Assembly (NCBI GenBank): GCA_043813445.1 | Contig: JBDRLD010000050.1 | Location: 1 to 5,147, forward strand | Reading direction: 5' to 3' | From: JBDRLD01 sp043813445 | GTDB lineage: Bacteria > Patescibacteriota > Patescibacteriia > JACPHY01 | DNA length: 5,147 bases | In this document: piece after piece, positions 1-5,147 of the stretch | Position numbering within the stretch: position 1 is the stretch's first letter | How the letters are laid out: the number at the start of each line of letters is the position of its first letter | The notes under the pieces: model-generated | The model's database searches: none | Told to the model about the DNA's origin: nothing | The model's input: only the letters and a program-made list of their open reading frames with translations | Translations under genes and position numbers: made by a program

Positions 1-1
1 C

Positions 2-421
2 CGCGACATCTCCGTCCTCTGTGTAGTCTCCGAACCCGCGGACATGCTCGCCATCGAACGGACGCACGAATTCAAAGGACGCTACCACATCCTTGGCGGC
101 CTCCTATCCCCTATCGAAGGCATCGGGCCGGAGCAGTTACGGATTACCGAGCTGCTTGAACGTATTGCGGCGTCGAACGCCTCTCCTCACACACCAACTA
201 TCCGAGAGGTTATTTTCGCATTCGACCCCACCATAGAGGGCGAGACGACTATCAACTACCTCGCGCCGCGCATCCTCCCAACAGGTGTAAGGTGCACGCG
301 CATCGCACGCGGCCTGCCGGTAGGTGGTGACCTTGAGTACGCGGATCCCATTACACTCTCTGACGCGCTCTCCGGCCGACGCGAATTGCGAGTACGTGAA
401 CCACAGCAACGGTCGCGCTGA
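2..421 (+). CDS. recR: Recombination mediator RecR, C-terminal Toprim part (5' end outside window)
   Basis: RecR works with RecO/RecF to load RecA at single-strand gaps and ends during recombinational repair. The open frame enters from the left edge without a start codon; 139 residues are visible, so about 60 N-terminal residues (helix-hairpin-helix and four-cysteine zinc motif in this family of about 200 aa) are missing from the window. The visible part begins with R-D-I-S-V-L-C-V-V-S-E-P, the start of the Toprim fold with its conserved glutamate. It continues with the characteristic YHILGGLLSPIEGIGPEQL segment, the acidic Toprim motif DPTIEGE, and the RecR signature ARGLPVGGDLEYAD followed by TLSDALSGRREL. 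A short basic tail (RVREPQQRSR) follows and the gene stops at TGA, which supports standard code. No neighbour on the same strand follows before a structured intergenic region. The identification is firm. Confidence 0.96.
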   Translation, partial: RDISVLCVVSEPADMLAIERTHEFKGRYHILGGLLSPIEGIGPEQLRITELLERIAASNASPHTPTIREVIFAFDPTIEGETTINYLAPRILPTGVRCTRIARGLPVGGDLEYADPITLSDALSGRRELRVREPQQRSR

Positions 422-449
422 CTTGCCAGATGGAATCACTTTTCTGTTT

Positions 450-473
450 CTCCCCCTCCTGCAGGAGGGGGAG
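450..473. repeat. Perfect 24-bp palindrome, left end of the MITE-like element
   Basis: The half-site ctccccctcctg is followed immediately by its exact reverse complement with no loop; the centre is ctgcag. As DNA it could form a cruciform, as RNA a hairpin after opening a few central bases. It corresponds to the 595-619 hairpin at the other end of the element in inverted orientation. Confidence 0.85.
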
Positions 474-594
474 TCCCGACGTTTCAAGATGGAAGAAAGC
501 CGGGATCCCGAGCCTGCCTCGGGGCTAGAGGGGGTGGTGCGCAACTGGGTTACTTTCACGATCAGTGCTGCGCTGTACAGGCCCACCCCCTGTA

Positions 595-619
595 TTCCCC
601 CTCCCAGCGGGAGGGGGAA
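595..619. repeat. 11-bp stem hairpin, right end of the MITE-like element
   Basis: The arm ttccccctccc (595-605) pairs perfectly with gggagggggaa (609-619) around the loop agc. On the plus strand it is followed by an A-rich run; on the minus strand it is preceded by a T-rich run, so it is not a classic terminator in either direction. It mirrors the palindrome at 450-473. Confidence 0.8.
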
Positions 620-652
620 AAAGAAAAGACGAGCTATGCTGATAAACGCACA

Positions 653-680
653 CACCCCGACATGTCGGGGTGGTTTCTGT
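653..680 (+). terminator. Perfect 20-bp palindrome with T-rich tail, candidate recR terminator
   Basis: The sequence caccccgaca (653-662) is followed directly by its exact reverse complement (663-672), then by gtttctgt on the plus strand. A hairpin followed by a modest T-rich stretch fits an intrinsic terminator for plus-strand transcription arriving from recR. The minus-strand side has a poorer tail. The absence of a spacer also makes it a possible protein-binding site, so the terminator call is tentative. Confidence 0.5.
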
Positions 681-690
681 GGAAACGGAC

Positions 691-719
691 AACGACCCTC
701 GCGCAATGCGAGGGTCGTT
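691..719. terminator. 12-bp stem hairpin between convergent genes, probable terminator
   Basis: The arm aacgaccctcgc (691-702) pairs perfectly with gcgagggtcgtt (708-719) around a 5-nt loop. It lies 24 bp beyond the stop codon of the minus-strand gene that ends at 743 and downstream of recR on the plus strand, the usual place for a shared terminator. The following bases are only moderately T-rich on either side (ctactt on plus, gtccgtttcc on minus). Confidence 0.65.
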
Positions 720-742
720 CTACTTCGTATGACAGCCGCCAC

Positions 743-1744
743 CTAGCGTGGCCGTGATCCGTCCCACACCGTCCGCTTGAGCTCGTTGCCGTCGAGCACG
801 AAAAACGTAAAGCGTCCGTTTCTGTGGGTCATCGAAATGCATCCATTTGGGACTTCCATCTCATGCTTCCCACGGACTACATACCCTTTGCGATTGCGCA
901 TGGCGAGATACGATGGGTAATCACCGAGCACCGGGATACACCGAAAGACGCGATCGTACGCCTTGTTCCATCGCTTTCCGTGCACGATGTGTGCAGTCCC
1001 GTCGAGGTCTCCAACGTAGGATGCCTGACCGTGCGCAAACTCGAGGAAACGGACATCGTCCCACAGCTTACTCTCGGAACGACCGTGCACCACCACACAC
1101 TTTGCTTGCTCATTCTGCGCAGCGTACAACGGTTGGTCATTGGCGATGCTGAGAGCGTAAACGTTCCGATACGCCTTCCCCTCTACGCCATTGTACGAAA
1201 CCACTTGTCGTCCGCCGCGCTCAAATATGAGGAGCAGCGCCTCGCCTTCGAATGGGATGCATTCGATTACGTGATCACAGGAAGCGATCACCGTATCGCC
1301 GTGACGCACAATCTCCACACCGTTCCGCTCGATAATGCTCACCAGCTTCCCGTCGTGGAAAAACGGTGGCGCCACGAGCCGACCATCCAATGTTGCGACT
1401 GCCTCACTAAAGTGCCCGAGAGTGGAGAGCGCGACACGCTGCACGTCATTAGAGAGTTCATGGTCGACAACCGCTTCTGGTTGTTCGAGTAGTGCCTCGT
1501 CCGGTGATTCCTCCTCATGCTGTTCGCGTTCGAGTGCGTGCGCGTTTCGTCGATCTCCCCCAAGGAATTCCACGACGAGTGCACTGATGGCGATCGATGC
1601 TGCGGCCTTCCCGAGGTCCAAGCCCAAACTCGTCGATCGACGGGATGTGGTTGTCGTCGAAAGTATCGCAGATCTCGTCACCTCCACCTGCTGCAGCGGA
1701 ACACTCGCACGCAGACGTTGCTGATACGCTTCACGAAGGGCCAT
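743..1744 (-). CDS. Unknown protein with ~36-residue repeats, possible membrane-anchored beta-propeller
   Basis: I do not recognise a named family. I chose the ATG at 1744 (333 aa, MALREAYQQR) because a purine-rich ribosome binding stretch ends five bases upstream; an in-frame ATG at 1837 would add 31 residues but lies upstream of the candidate promoter. Residues 1-46 are basic and Ser/Thr-rich. Residues 47-63 (KAAASIAISALVVEFLGG region) are a short hydrophobic stretch that could be a membrane anchor. Residues 65-100 are charged, with many E. From about residue 133 to 329 a unit of about 36 residues recurs: aromatic/hydrophobic strand, a turn, then a V-V-x-H/Y-G-like strand and a Y/W-D-x-V strand, seen at 169, 205, 241 and 277 and partly at 313. 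This layout is typical of propeller-like repeat domains. It is divergent from rtcB, which could mean shared control; nothing shows its function. Confidence 0.85.
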   Translation of the reverse strand: MALREAYQQRLRASVPLQQVEVTRSAILSTTTTSRRSTSLGLDLGKAAASIAISALVVEFLGGDRRNAHALEREQHEEESPDEALLEQPEAVVDHELSNDVQRVALSTLGHFSEAVATLDGRLVAPPFFHDGKLVSIIERNGVEIVRHGDTVIASCDHVIECIPFEGEALLLIFERGGRQVVSYNGVEGKAYRNVYALSIANDQPLYAAQNEQAKCVVVHGRSESKLWDDVRFLEFAHGQASYVGDLDGTAHIVHGKRWNKAYDRVFRCIPVLGDYPSYLAMRNRKGYVVRGKHEMEVPNGCISMTHRNGRFTFFVLDGNELKRTVWDGSRPR

Positions 1745-1749
1745 AGTAT

Positions 1750-1761
1750 CCCTTTCCTTTC
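1750..1761 (-). promoter_or_regulatory. Ribosome binding stretch that fixes the start of the repeat protein
   Basis: Read on the minus strand this is gaaaggaaaggg, followed by atact and the ATG at 1744. The AAAGGG core is five bases from the start codon. No comparable site precedes the longer start at 1837, which supports the shorter protein. Confidence 0.6.
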
Positions 1762-1795
1762 GTGTAGTTTTCTGTAAAGTAAAGAACTCGCCTGA

Positions 1796-1824
1796 AGCGT
1801 AGCACCACCGAATCACATTGACAA
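1796..1824 (-). promoter_or_regulatory. Candidate sigma70-type promoter for the repeat protein
   Basis: On the minus strand TTGTCA (1824-1819) is separated by 17 bases from TACGCT (1801-1796), which keeps T1, A2 and T6 of the -10 consensus. It lies about 50 bp upstream of the ATG at 1744. The -10 is weak, so this is only a candidate. Confidence 0.35.
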
Positions 1825-1852
1825 GACGGCCCCCCACACCGGAAACGTAGGG

Positions 1853-1881
1853 TTGACAATCCTATGATTTCATGATATTCT
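1853..1881 (+). promoter_or_regulatory. Sigma70-type promoter for rtcB
   Basis: A perfect -35 box TTGACA (1853-1858) is followed by a 17-bp AT-rich spacer and TATTCT (1876-1881), which keeps the important T1, A2 and T6 of the -10 box. Transcription would begin near 1888-1890 and leave a 5' leader of about 56 nt before the rtcB ATG. This stretch is clearly AT-richer than its surroundings. Confidence 0.75.
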
Positions 1882-1930
1882 ATTCGTGTCCTTTTCAATG
1901 TAGTGGGTACAGGAACCAATCGCCCACAAT

Positions 1931-1937
1931 TAAGGAG
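1931..1937 (+). promoter_or_regulatory. Shine-Dalgarno site of rtcB
   Basis: TAAGGAG is complementary to the 16S rRNA 3' end and lies eight bases before the ATG at 1946. It fixes the start of rtcB and also shows that the host uses ordinary Shine-Dalgarno initiation. Confidence 0.85.
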
Positions 1938-1945
1938 CAACCACC

Positions 1946-3148
1946 ATGGCGATCAGTAAAATCTACGGCGGCCGCGTGCCGATCATGCTTTGGGCACAGC
2001 TCTCGGAAGTCGAAGAGTCCGCACAGAAGCAACTCCTCAATGTCGCACTACTCCCATGGGTCACACACCACGTCGCGGTTATGCCCGACGTACACTTCGG
2101 CACAGGCGCAACCGTTGGATCGGTTATCGCCATGCGCGGTGCGGTCGCCCCGTCCGCTGTTGGTGTGGATATCGGTTGCGGCATGGACGCAGTGCGAACA
2201 AACCTCACGAAAAGTCGTCTCCCCCAGCGCATCCCTGAGGATCTCAAGTCGCTGTACGACGCGGTACGCGAGGCGATCCCTGTCGGATTCAACTCTCATG
2301 GGTCGCCGGTGTACGACGATGCCCCCGACCCAATCAACCGCGAGGCGCGCGATCTCATGGCACGCTTCTATGATCTCACTCCGGAAGTGCATCAATTCCG
2401 CGAGCGCGCAGCTTGCCAGCTAGGAACGCTTGGTGGTGGTAACCACTTCATCGAGCTCTGTCTCGACACCGAGGACCGTGTGTGGTGCATGCTACACTCC
2501 GGAAGTCGCCACATCGGCCTTCAGATCGCAGCGACACACATCAAGCGCGCGAAGCGGCTTTCGCACAACGCTCGCCTACCCGATGCGGACCTGTCCGTGT
2601 TCCTCAATGGCACACCCGAGATGAACACGTACCGTCATGACCTGGCCTGGGCGCTGGAGTACGCGCGACTCAATCGTGCCATCATGCTGGCACGCTACCA
2701 AGACGTGCTCAAGCGGCATTTCAAGTGGAAGGTGCAGTTCGAGAATCCCATCTCCTGCCACCACAACTATGCTGCGGAGGAGGAGCACTTCGGGGAAACG
2801 CTATTCATCACACGCAAGGGTGCGATTAGCGCACGCGCGGGCGAGATGGGTATCATTCCCGGGTCCATGGGTGCGCACAGCTACATCGTACGTGGCCTCG
2901 GCAACCCCGATTCATTCATGAGTGCAGCGCACGGCGCAGGCCGTAAGATGAGCCGACGTCAGGCGAAGAAAACATTCACTACCGCGCAACTCGAAGCGCA
3001 AACGCGCGACGTCATGTGCCGCAAGGACGCAGGTGTGCTCGATGAGGCACCGGGTGCGTACAAAAACATCAAGCGCGTCATGGAAAACCAGCGGGATCTT
3101 GTCGAACCGATTCACGAGCTCCGCCAGGTGATTTGCGTGAAGGGGTAG
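1946..3148 (+). CDS. rtcB: RNA-splicing ligase RtcB (3'-phosphate/5'-hydroxyl RNA ligase)
   Basis: RtcB joins RNA 2',3'-cyclic phosphate or 3'-phosphate ends to 5'-OH ends with GTP and Mn2+, through a covalent guanylyl-histidine. It acts in the cytoplasm in RNA repair or tRNA processing. The 400 residues align by eye over their full length with the 408-aa E. coli protein. Visible motifs: HVAVMPDVHFGTGATVGSVI (43-62); VGVDIGCGMDAVRTNL with metal ligands D75 and C78; TLGGGNHFIE with H167; MLHSGSRHIG with H184; CHHNYA with H273 as the expected ligand; ARAGEMGIIPGSMGAHSYIVRGLGN region; AAHGAGRKMSR with H329, the counterpart of guanylylated E. coli H337; and the C-terminal LRQVICVKG. No key residue is missing. 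It has its own promoter and a good Shine-Dalgarno site. No rtcA, rtcR or archease gene is next to it, so it looks like a stand-alone gene. Identification is firm; the physiological substrate is unknown. Confidence 0.97.
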   Translation: MAISKIYGGRVPIMLWAQLSEVEESAQKQLLNVALLPWVTHHVAVMPDVHFGTGATVGSVIAMRGAVAPSAVGVDIGCGMDAVRTNLTKSRLPQRIPEDLKSLYDAVREAIPVGFNSHGSPVYDDAPDPINREARDLMARFYDLTPEVHQFRERAACQLGTLGGGNHFIELCLDTEDRVWCMLHSGSRHIGLQIAATHIKRAKRLSHNARLPDADLSVFLNGTPEMNTYRHDLAWALEYARLNRAIMLARYQDVLKRHFKWKVQFENPISCHHNYAAEEEHFGETLFITRKGAISARAGEMGIIPGSMGAHSYIVRGLGNPDSFMSAAHGAGRKMSRRQAKKTFTTAQLEAQTRDVMCRKDAGVLDEAPGAYKNIKRVMENQRDLVEPIHELRQVICVKG

Positions 3149-3243
3149 TTGGGTGACAGTATGGTGCAACCGGAACCAAACACCAATATTCCACATCGGC
3201 ACAAGACAAACGCAAGACAGTAGCGCAAACGACTCAGAATACA

Positions 3244-3280
3244 AGTCCCCGGCCCCACTCGTGTGGGACCGGGGACTCTT
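3244..3280. terminator. Strong hairpin between convergent rtcB and rplU, probable bidirectional terminator
   Basis: The arm agtccccggccccac (3244-3258) pairs with gtgggaccggggact (3263-3277) around the loop tcgt; 14 of 15 pairs match, with one C/A mismatch. On the plus strand a T-rich stretch (cttcgtgttctt) follows, and on the minus strand tgtattct follows. It lies 95 bp after the rtcB stop and 13 bp after the rplU stop, so it fits both genes and best fits rplU by distance. The rest of 3149-3290 holds nothing I can name. Confidence 0.75.
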
Positions 3281-3290
3281 CGTGTTCTTG

Positions 3291-3692
3291 CTACTCCTGC
3301 GCCGCCTCCTTTGGTGCCTCGACGGCCGGTTCCTCCGCTACTTGCTCGGCTACTATGGGCCTTCCTGTCGGCTGGCCGATCGAGGATATCTTCACCTTCG
3401 TCTGATACTGTCGATGCCCTTGCTTTCGGCGATACCGTGCCTTCGCCTTATACTTCACCACGATTAGTTTGCGTGTTCGACTCTGCTCGACGATCTCACC
3501 GTGAACCGGCGTTCCGGACACAATAGGGGTTCCAATCTGTATCTCCTTACCCTCATCTCCAAATGTTAGGAGGACTTCATCGAACACCACCTCACTCCCG
3601 GCATTGCCCGGGAGCTTCTCGAATGTATATGTCTTGCCCGGCTCAACAACGTACTGCTTGCCGCCGGTGCGAATGATTGCATGGTCTGCCAT
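3291..3692 (-). CDS. rplU: 50S ribosomal protein L21 with acidic C-terminal extension
   Basis: L21 binds 23S rRNA in the large subunit. The start MADHAIIRTGGKQYVVEPG is the typical L21 N-terminus, and IVVKYKAKARYRRKQGHRQ (78-95 region) is the family signature with its basic RNA-binding loop. The core ends near residue 106; the remaining 27 residues are a low-complexity A/E/P/V tail (AEEPAVEAPKEAAQE at the end), making 133 aa against about 103 in E. coli. I chose the ATG at 3692; a TTG two codons upstream (3698) would add M-D. No convincing Shine-Dalgarno site is visible for either. The gene follows the DUF192 gene on the same strand after a 54-bp gap with a small hairpin. rpmA (L27), the common downstream partner of rplU, is absent: a terminator follows instead. 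Confidence 0.95.
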   Translation of the reverse strand: MADHAIIRTGGKQYVVEPGKTYTFEKLPGNAGSEVVFDEVLLTFGDEGKEIQIGTPIVSGTPVHGEIVEQSRTRKLIVVKYKAKARYRRKQGHRQYQTKVKISSIGQPTGRPIVAEQVAEEPAVEAPKEAAQE

Positions 3693-3703
3693 ATCCAAAT
3701 ATC

Positions 3704-3724
3704 AAAAAATGCCCTTGCAGGGGC
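3704..3724 (-). terminator. Short hairpin plus six T before rplU: weak terminator or attenuator
   Basis: On the minus strand gccc-ctgcaa-gggc is followed by attttttga, giving a 4-bp GC stem with a 6-nt loop and a run of six T. It lies between the DUF192 stop (3747) and the rplU start (3692). It could be a weak terminator of the upstream genes or a regulatory leader of rplU. The stem is short, so the call is tentative. Confidence 0.35.
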
Positions 3725-3746
3725 CGTACCTGTAACAATCACCACG

Positions 3747-4268
3747 CTACCACGGCTTCTCTTCCTCGTCAAATGCAATATCCACTCGGAGTCCCGGAGC
3801 GATTCCGAACGCCGCCGCCGTGCCATCCGGAACCTCAAGCACTAACGGGACCGCCTCACGCGGCTGGTAAATCGCAATCGATTCATCCGGAGTGCCCGGC
3901 TCCGGCACACCAAGCCGATGAGTCACATCGATAACCTGTCCACCGGCAATCCAAATGCAGTCAATGCCGAATAGCATGTCTTTCATCCAGATGCGATGGT
4001 AATCCGAGTGATCAAACACAAAAAGCATCCCGCTGTCTGCCGCAAGCGGCGGCCGTCCACTCAATCCAAGTCGCCGCTGCTCTGGCGTCTGCGCCACCTC
4101 AACACGTGCCAAGAAATTAACATCGGGAATGCGTACCGTTGCACGCTTCAACTCCACCTGACCACCGTCCGGAGTGTGTAGCATCGGAAACCCAACAACA
4201 ATAGCATACGAAACACCGACAATTATCAAAAGACATGTGGCAAAAATAAGTTTGAGGAGGAGGCGCAT
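3747..4268 (-). CDS. DUF192 family protein with N-terminal membrane anchor or signal peptide
   Basis: The 173-residue protein starts MRLLLKLIFATCLLIIVGVS, a basic start followed by a hydrophobic stretch to about residue 26, so it is probably exported or anchored with the domain outside. Residues 43-168 match the DUF192 (PF02643) layout: V-E-V-A-Q-T-P-E-Q-R-R-L-G-L-S-G-R (57-72), GMLFVF (80-85), the hallmark W-M-K (94-96) followed by I-D-C-I-W-I, then V-I-D-V, a Y (134) and VLEVPDG. The biochemical role of this family is not known to me. I chose the ATG at 4268 because it is one base after the TAA of the glycosyltransferase gene (TAA-T-ATG), which points to translational coupling; an upstream in-frame start at 4301 would overlap that gene by 32 bases and spoil the signal-like N-terminus. 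No clear Shine-Dalgarno site is present. Confidence 0.88.
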   Translation of the reverse strand: MRLLLKLIFATCLLIIVGVSYAIVVGFPMLHTPDGGQVELKRATVRIPDVNFLARVEVAQTPEQRRLGLSGRPPLAADSGMLFVFDHSDYHRIWMKDMLFGIDCIWIAGGQVIDVTHRLGVPEPGTPDESIAIYQPREAVPLVLEVPDGTAAAFGIAPGLRVDIAFDEEEKPW

Positions 4269-4269
4269 A

Positions 4270-5147
4270 TTAATGTGCGTGCCGCTCACGAATGTGTGCA
4301 ATGAACGAAAGCGTCACTGCAATAATCGCGAGAATGCCGATAGCGAGGAGCTTTTCGTGTGCCTGCAGCACGAGCGTCGATATTCCGAACGCCGCTGCAA
4401 TAACATAGAGGAGGAGCACAACACCGCGATGCGAAAGGCCAAGGTTCAGTAGTCGAAAGTGAAGATGCGATCGGTCGCCAACACATGCACCACGACTGCC
4501 GTTTGCACGAAGTCGCTGCACTATGACGAACGCCGCATCCGTAGCCGGAATGCCGAGCACCAGCAACACGGTTGCAATCTTTCCGCCCGAAATAATCGCG
4601 AGGATGCCGAGAAGAAACCCACAAAGCGTTGATCCGCCCTCTCCGAGAAAGATGCTTGCTGGATGAAAGTTATACACGAGAAAACCCAAACAAGCACCCG
4701 CGAGCACAAAAGCGATCACCGCAACATCGGGCTGATAGTATGCATGCGTGAGTGAAAGCGCCCCAATAATGCACGCACCAATTGCAGTGAGGCCAACTAC
4801 GAGCCCATCAAGTCCATCAAGGAGCTTCGTCGTATACGTGGTGCCATACAGCCACACCATGGTGAAAAGTACCGTCATCCATGGCGCAATACTCACCCAA
4901 CCACCTGCAAACGGATTCGTAATGCGACTAATACCTACCCCGACGCCGGCAACCAAAAAAATAGCGATGGACGGCGCGATGAGCTGCCGTGCAGGAGATA
5001 GTCCTAAACGATCGTCGACAGCACCACCGACAATGAGCACCGCGCCAGCTACCAGCACTGCGACAAGTTCGAGTGGACTGATGCGCCCCACGAAAACAGC
5101 GCCGGTCGACCAGGCCACAATGCTAAGTCCAACTGCAAACGCAACAA
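4270..5147 (-). CDS. Glycosyltransferase family 4 membrane enzyme (MraY/WecA/TagO-like), 5' end outside window
   Basis: Enzymes of this family transfer a sugar-1-phosphate from a UDP-sugar to undecaprenyl phosphate at the inner face of the membrane, the first step in building wall or surface polymers. The frame is open to the right edge, giving 291 visible residues; a GTG at 5118 exists, but the frame upstream encodes another hydrophobic stretch, so the true start is outside. About eight to nine hydrophobic segments are seen. Motifs in fragment numbering: G-G-A-V-D-D (40-45), the paired aspartates; T-T-K-L-L-D-G-L-D-G-L (105-115), where WecA/MraY usually have N in place of T/K; N-F-H-P-A-S-I-F-L-G-E-G-G-S-T (159-173), usually G-D-S/G-S; D203; and D-R-S-H-L-H-F-R-L-L (224-233), the cytoplasmic histidine motif of WecA-like enzymes. 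The last motif favours a WecA/TagO-type over MraY. The sugar cannot be told. Confidence 0.92.
   Translation of the reverse strand, partial: VAFAVGLSIVAWSTGAVFVGRISPLELVAVLVAGAVLIVGGAVDDRLGLSPARQLIAPSIAIFLVAGVGVGISRITNPFAGGWVSIAPWMTVLFTMVWLYGTTYTTKLLDGLDGLVVGLTAIGACIIGALSLTHAYYQPDVAVIAFVLAGACLGFLVYNFHPASIFLGEGGSTLCGFLLGILAIISGGKIATVLLVLGIPATDAAFVIVQRLRANGSRGACVGDRSHLHFRLLNLGLSHRGVVLLLYVIAAAFGISTLVLQAHEKLLAIGILAIIAVTLSFIAHIRERHAH

Larger units (their letters stand above)
439..628. mobile_element. MITE-like structured repeat element with inverted hairpin ends
   Basis: A 190-bp non-coding block has ends that are imperfect inverted repeats of each other. The left end starts cttttctgtttctccccctc (439 onward); the reverse complement of the right end (from 628) starts cttttctttttccccctccc. 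Each end is itself a hairpin: a perfect 24-bp palindrome at 450-473, and an 11-bp stem with a 3-nt loop at 595-619. Inside are further pairings: tcccgac (474-480) with gccggga (499-505), cccgag/ctcggg at 507-523, agggggtgg (529-537) with ccaccccct (583-591), and gcgca/tgcgc at 539-573. No transposase and no obvious target-site duplication are visible. Terminal inverted repeats with GC-rich hairpins suggest a non-autonomous or REP/MITE-type dispersed repeat, but copy number cannot be judged from one window. It could also act as a transcription end for recR. Confidence 0.6.

Noticed and set aside
439..719. CRISPR array suggested by the many inverted repeats
   Set aside because: The repeats are inverted and nested, not direct repeats at regular spacing with unique spacers, and no cas gene is present.
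137..742. 201-residue open frame on the minus strand across the recR 3' end and the repeat element
   Set aside because: It runs antisense to firmly identified recR and through inverted repeats; the translation has no family resemblance and no ribosome binding site was evident.
324..746. 140-residue plus-strand open frame overlapping recR and the MITE-like element
   Set aside because: It overlaps the recR Toprim part in another frame and reads through palindromes; the product is low-complexity around the repeats.
824..1492. 222-residue plus-strand open frame opposite the repeat protein
   Set aside because: The minus-strand frame has the ribosome binding site, a candidate promoter and an internal repeat pattern; the plus-strand frame has none of these and is best read as its shadow.
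743..1837. Longer start (ATG at 1837) for the repeat protein
   Set aside because: It would lie upstream of the candidate promoter, lacks a ribosome binding site, and the extra 31 residues show no domain sign; the ATG at 1744 has a good site.
1731..1940. 69-residue minus-strand open frame in the divergent intergenic region
   Set aside because: It covers both promoter candidates and the rtcB leader and overlaps the start of the repeat protein; no coding sign was seen.
743..3148. A defence or toxin-antitoxin module made of the repeat protein and RtcB
   Set aside because: The genes are divergent, not an operon, no nuclease or toxin motif is visible, and RtcB looks like an ordinary housekeeping-type ligase.

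Overview
The window reads as a bacterial chromosome segment, GC-rich by eye, using the standard genetic code (recR ends in TGA; other genes end in TAG or TAA). Five protein genes are well supported: the 3' end of recR, a repeat-containing protein of unknown function, rtcB, rplU (L21), a DUF192 protein, plus the 3' part of a membrane glycosyltransferase of the MraY/WecA/TagO family (six CDS in total, two cut by the window edges). The compact genes, the acidic extension on L21, the glycosyltransferase with a T-K-L-L-D-G-L-D-G active-site motif and the lack of rpmA after rplU remind me of Patescibacteria (CPR), but this is an impression of style and no marker here proves it.

Layout. Positions 2-421 (+) hold the Toprim half of RecR. 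Positions 422-742 have no gene: they carry a 190-bp MITE-like element (439-628) bounded by inverted, hairpin-forming ends, then a perfect 20-bp palindrome and a 12-bp-stem hairpin that probably end transcription between the convergent recR and the next gene. Positions 743-1744 (-) encode a 333-residue protein with a possible membrane anchor near the N-terminus and about five 36-residue repeats resembling beta-propeller blades. A divergent intergenic region (1745-1945) holds a strong sigma70-type promoter for rtcB and a weaker candidate for the repeat protein. Positions 1946-3148 (+) encode a complete RtcB RNA ligase with all expected metal and guanylate residues. A strong bidirectional-looking terminator hairpin at 3244-3277 separates rtcB from the convergent minus-strand cluster.

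The minus-strand cluster reads glycosyltransferase (5147 to 4270) - DUF192 (4268 to 3747) - rplU (3692 to 3291). The first two are one base apart and probably translationally coupled. A short hairpin followed by six T lies in the 54-bp gap before rplU and may attenuate or terminate there.

Functionally the window mixes DNA repair (RecR), RNA repair or tRNA splicing (RtcB), translation (L21) and envelope polymer synthesis (glycosyltransferase). I see no phage, CRISPR, toxin-antitoxin or other defence module. The least explained items are the repeat protein divergent from rtcB and the MITE-like element.
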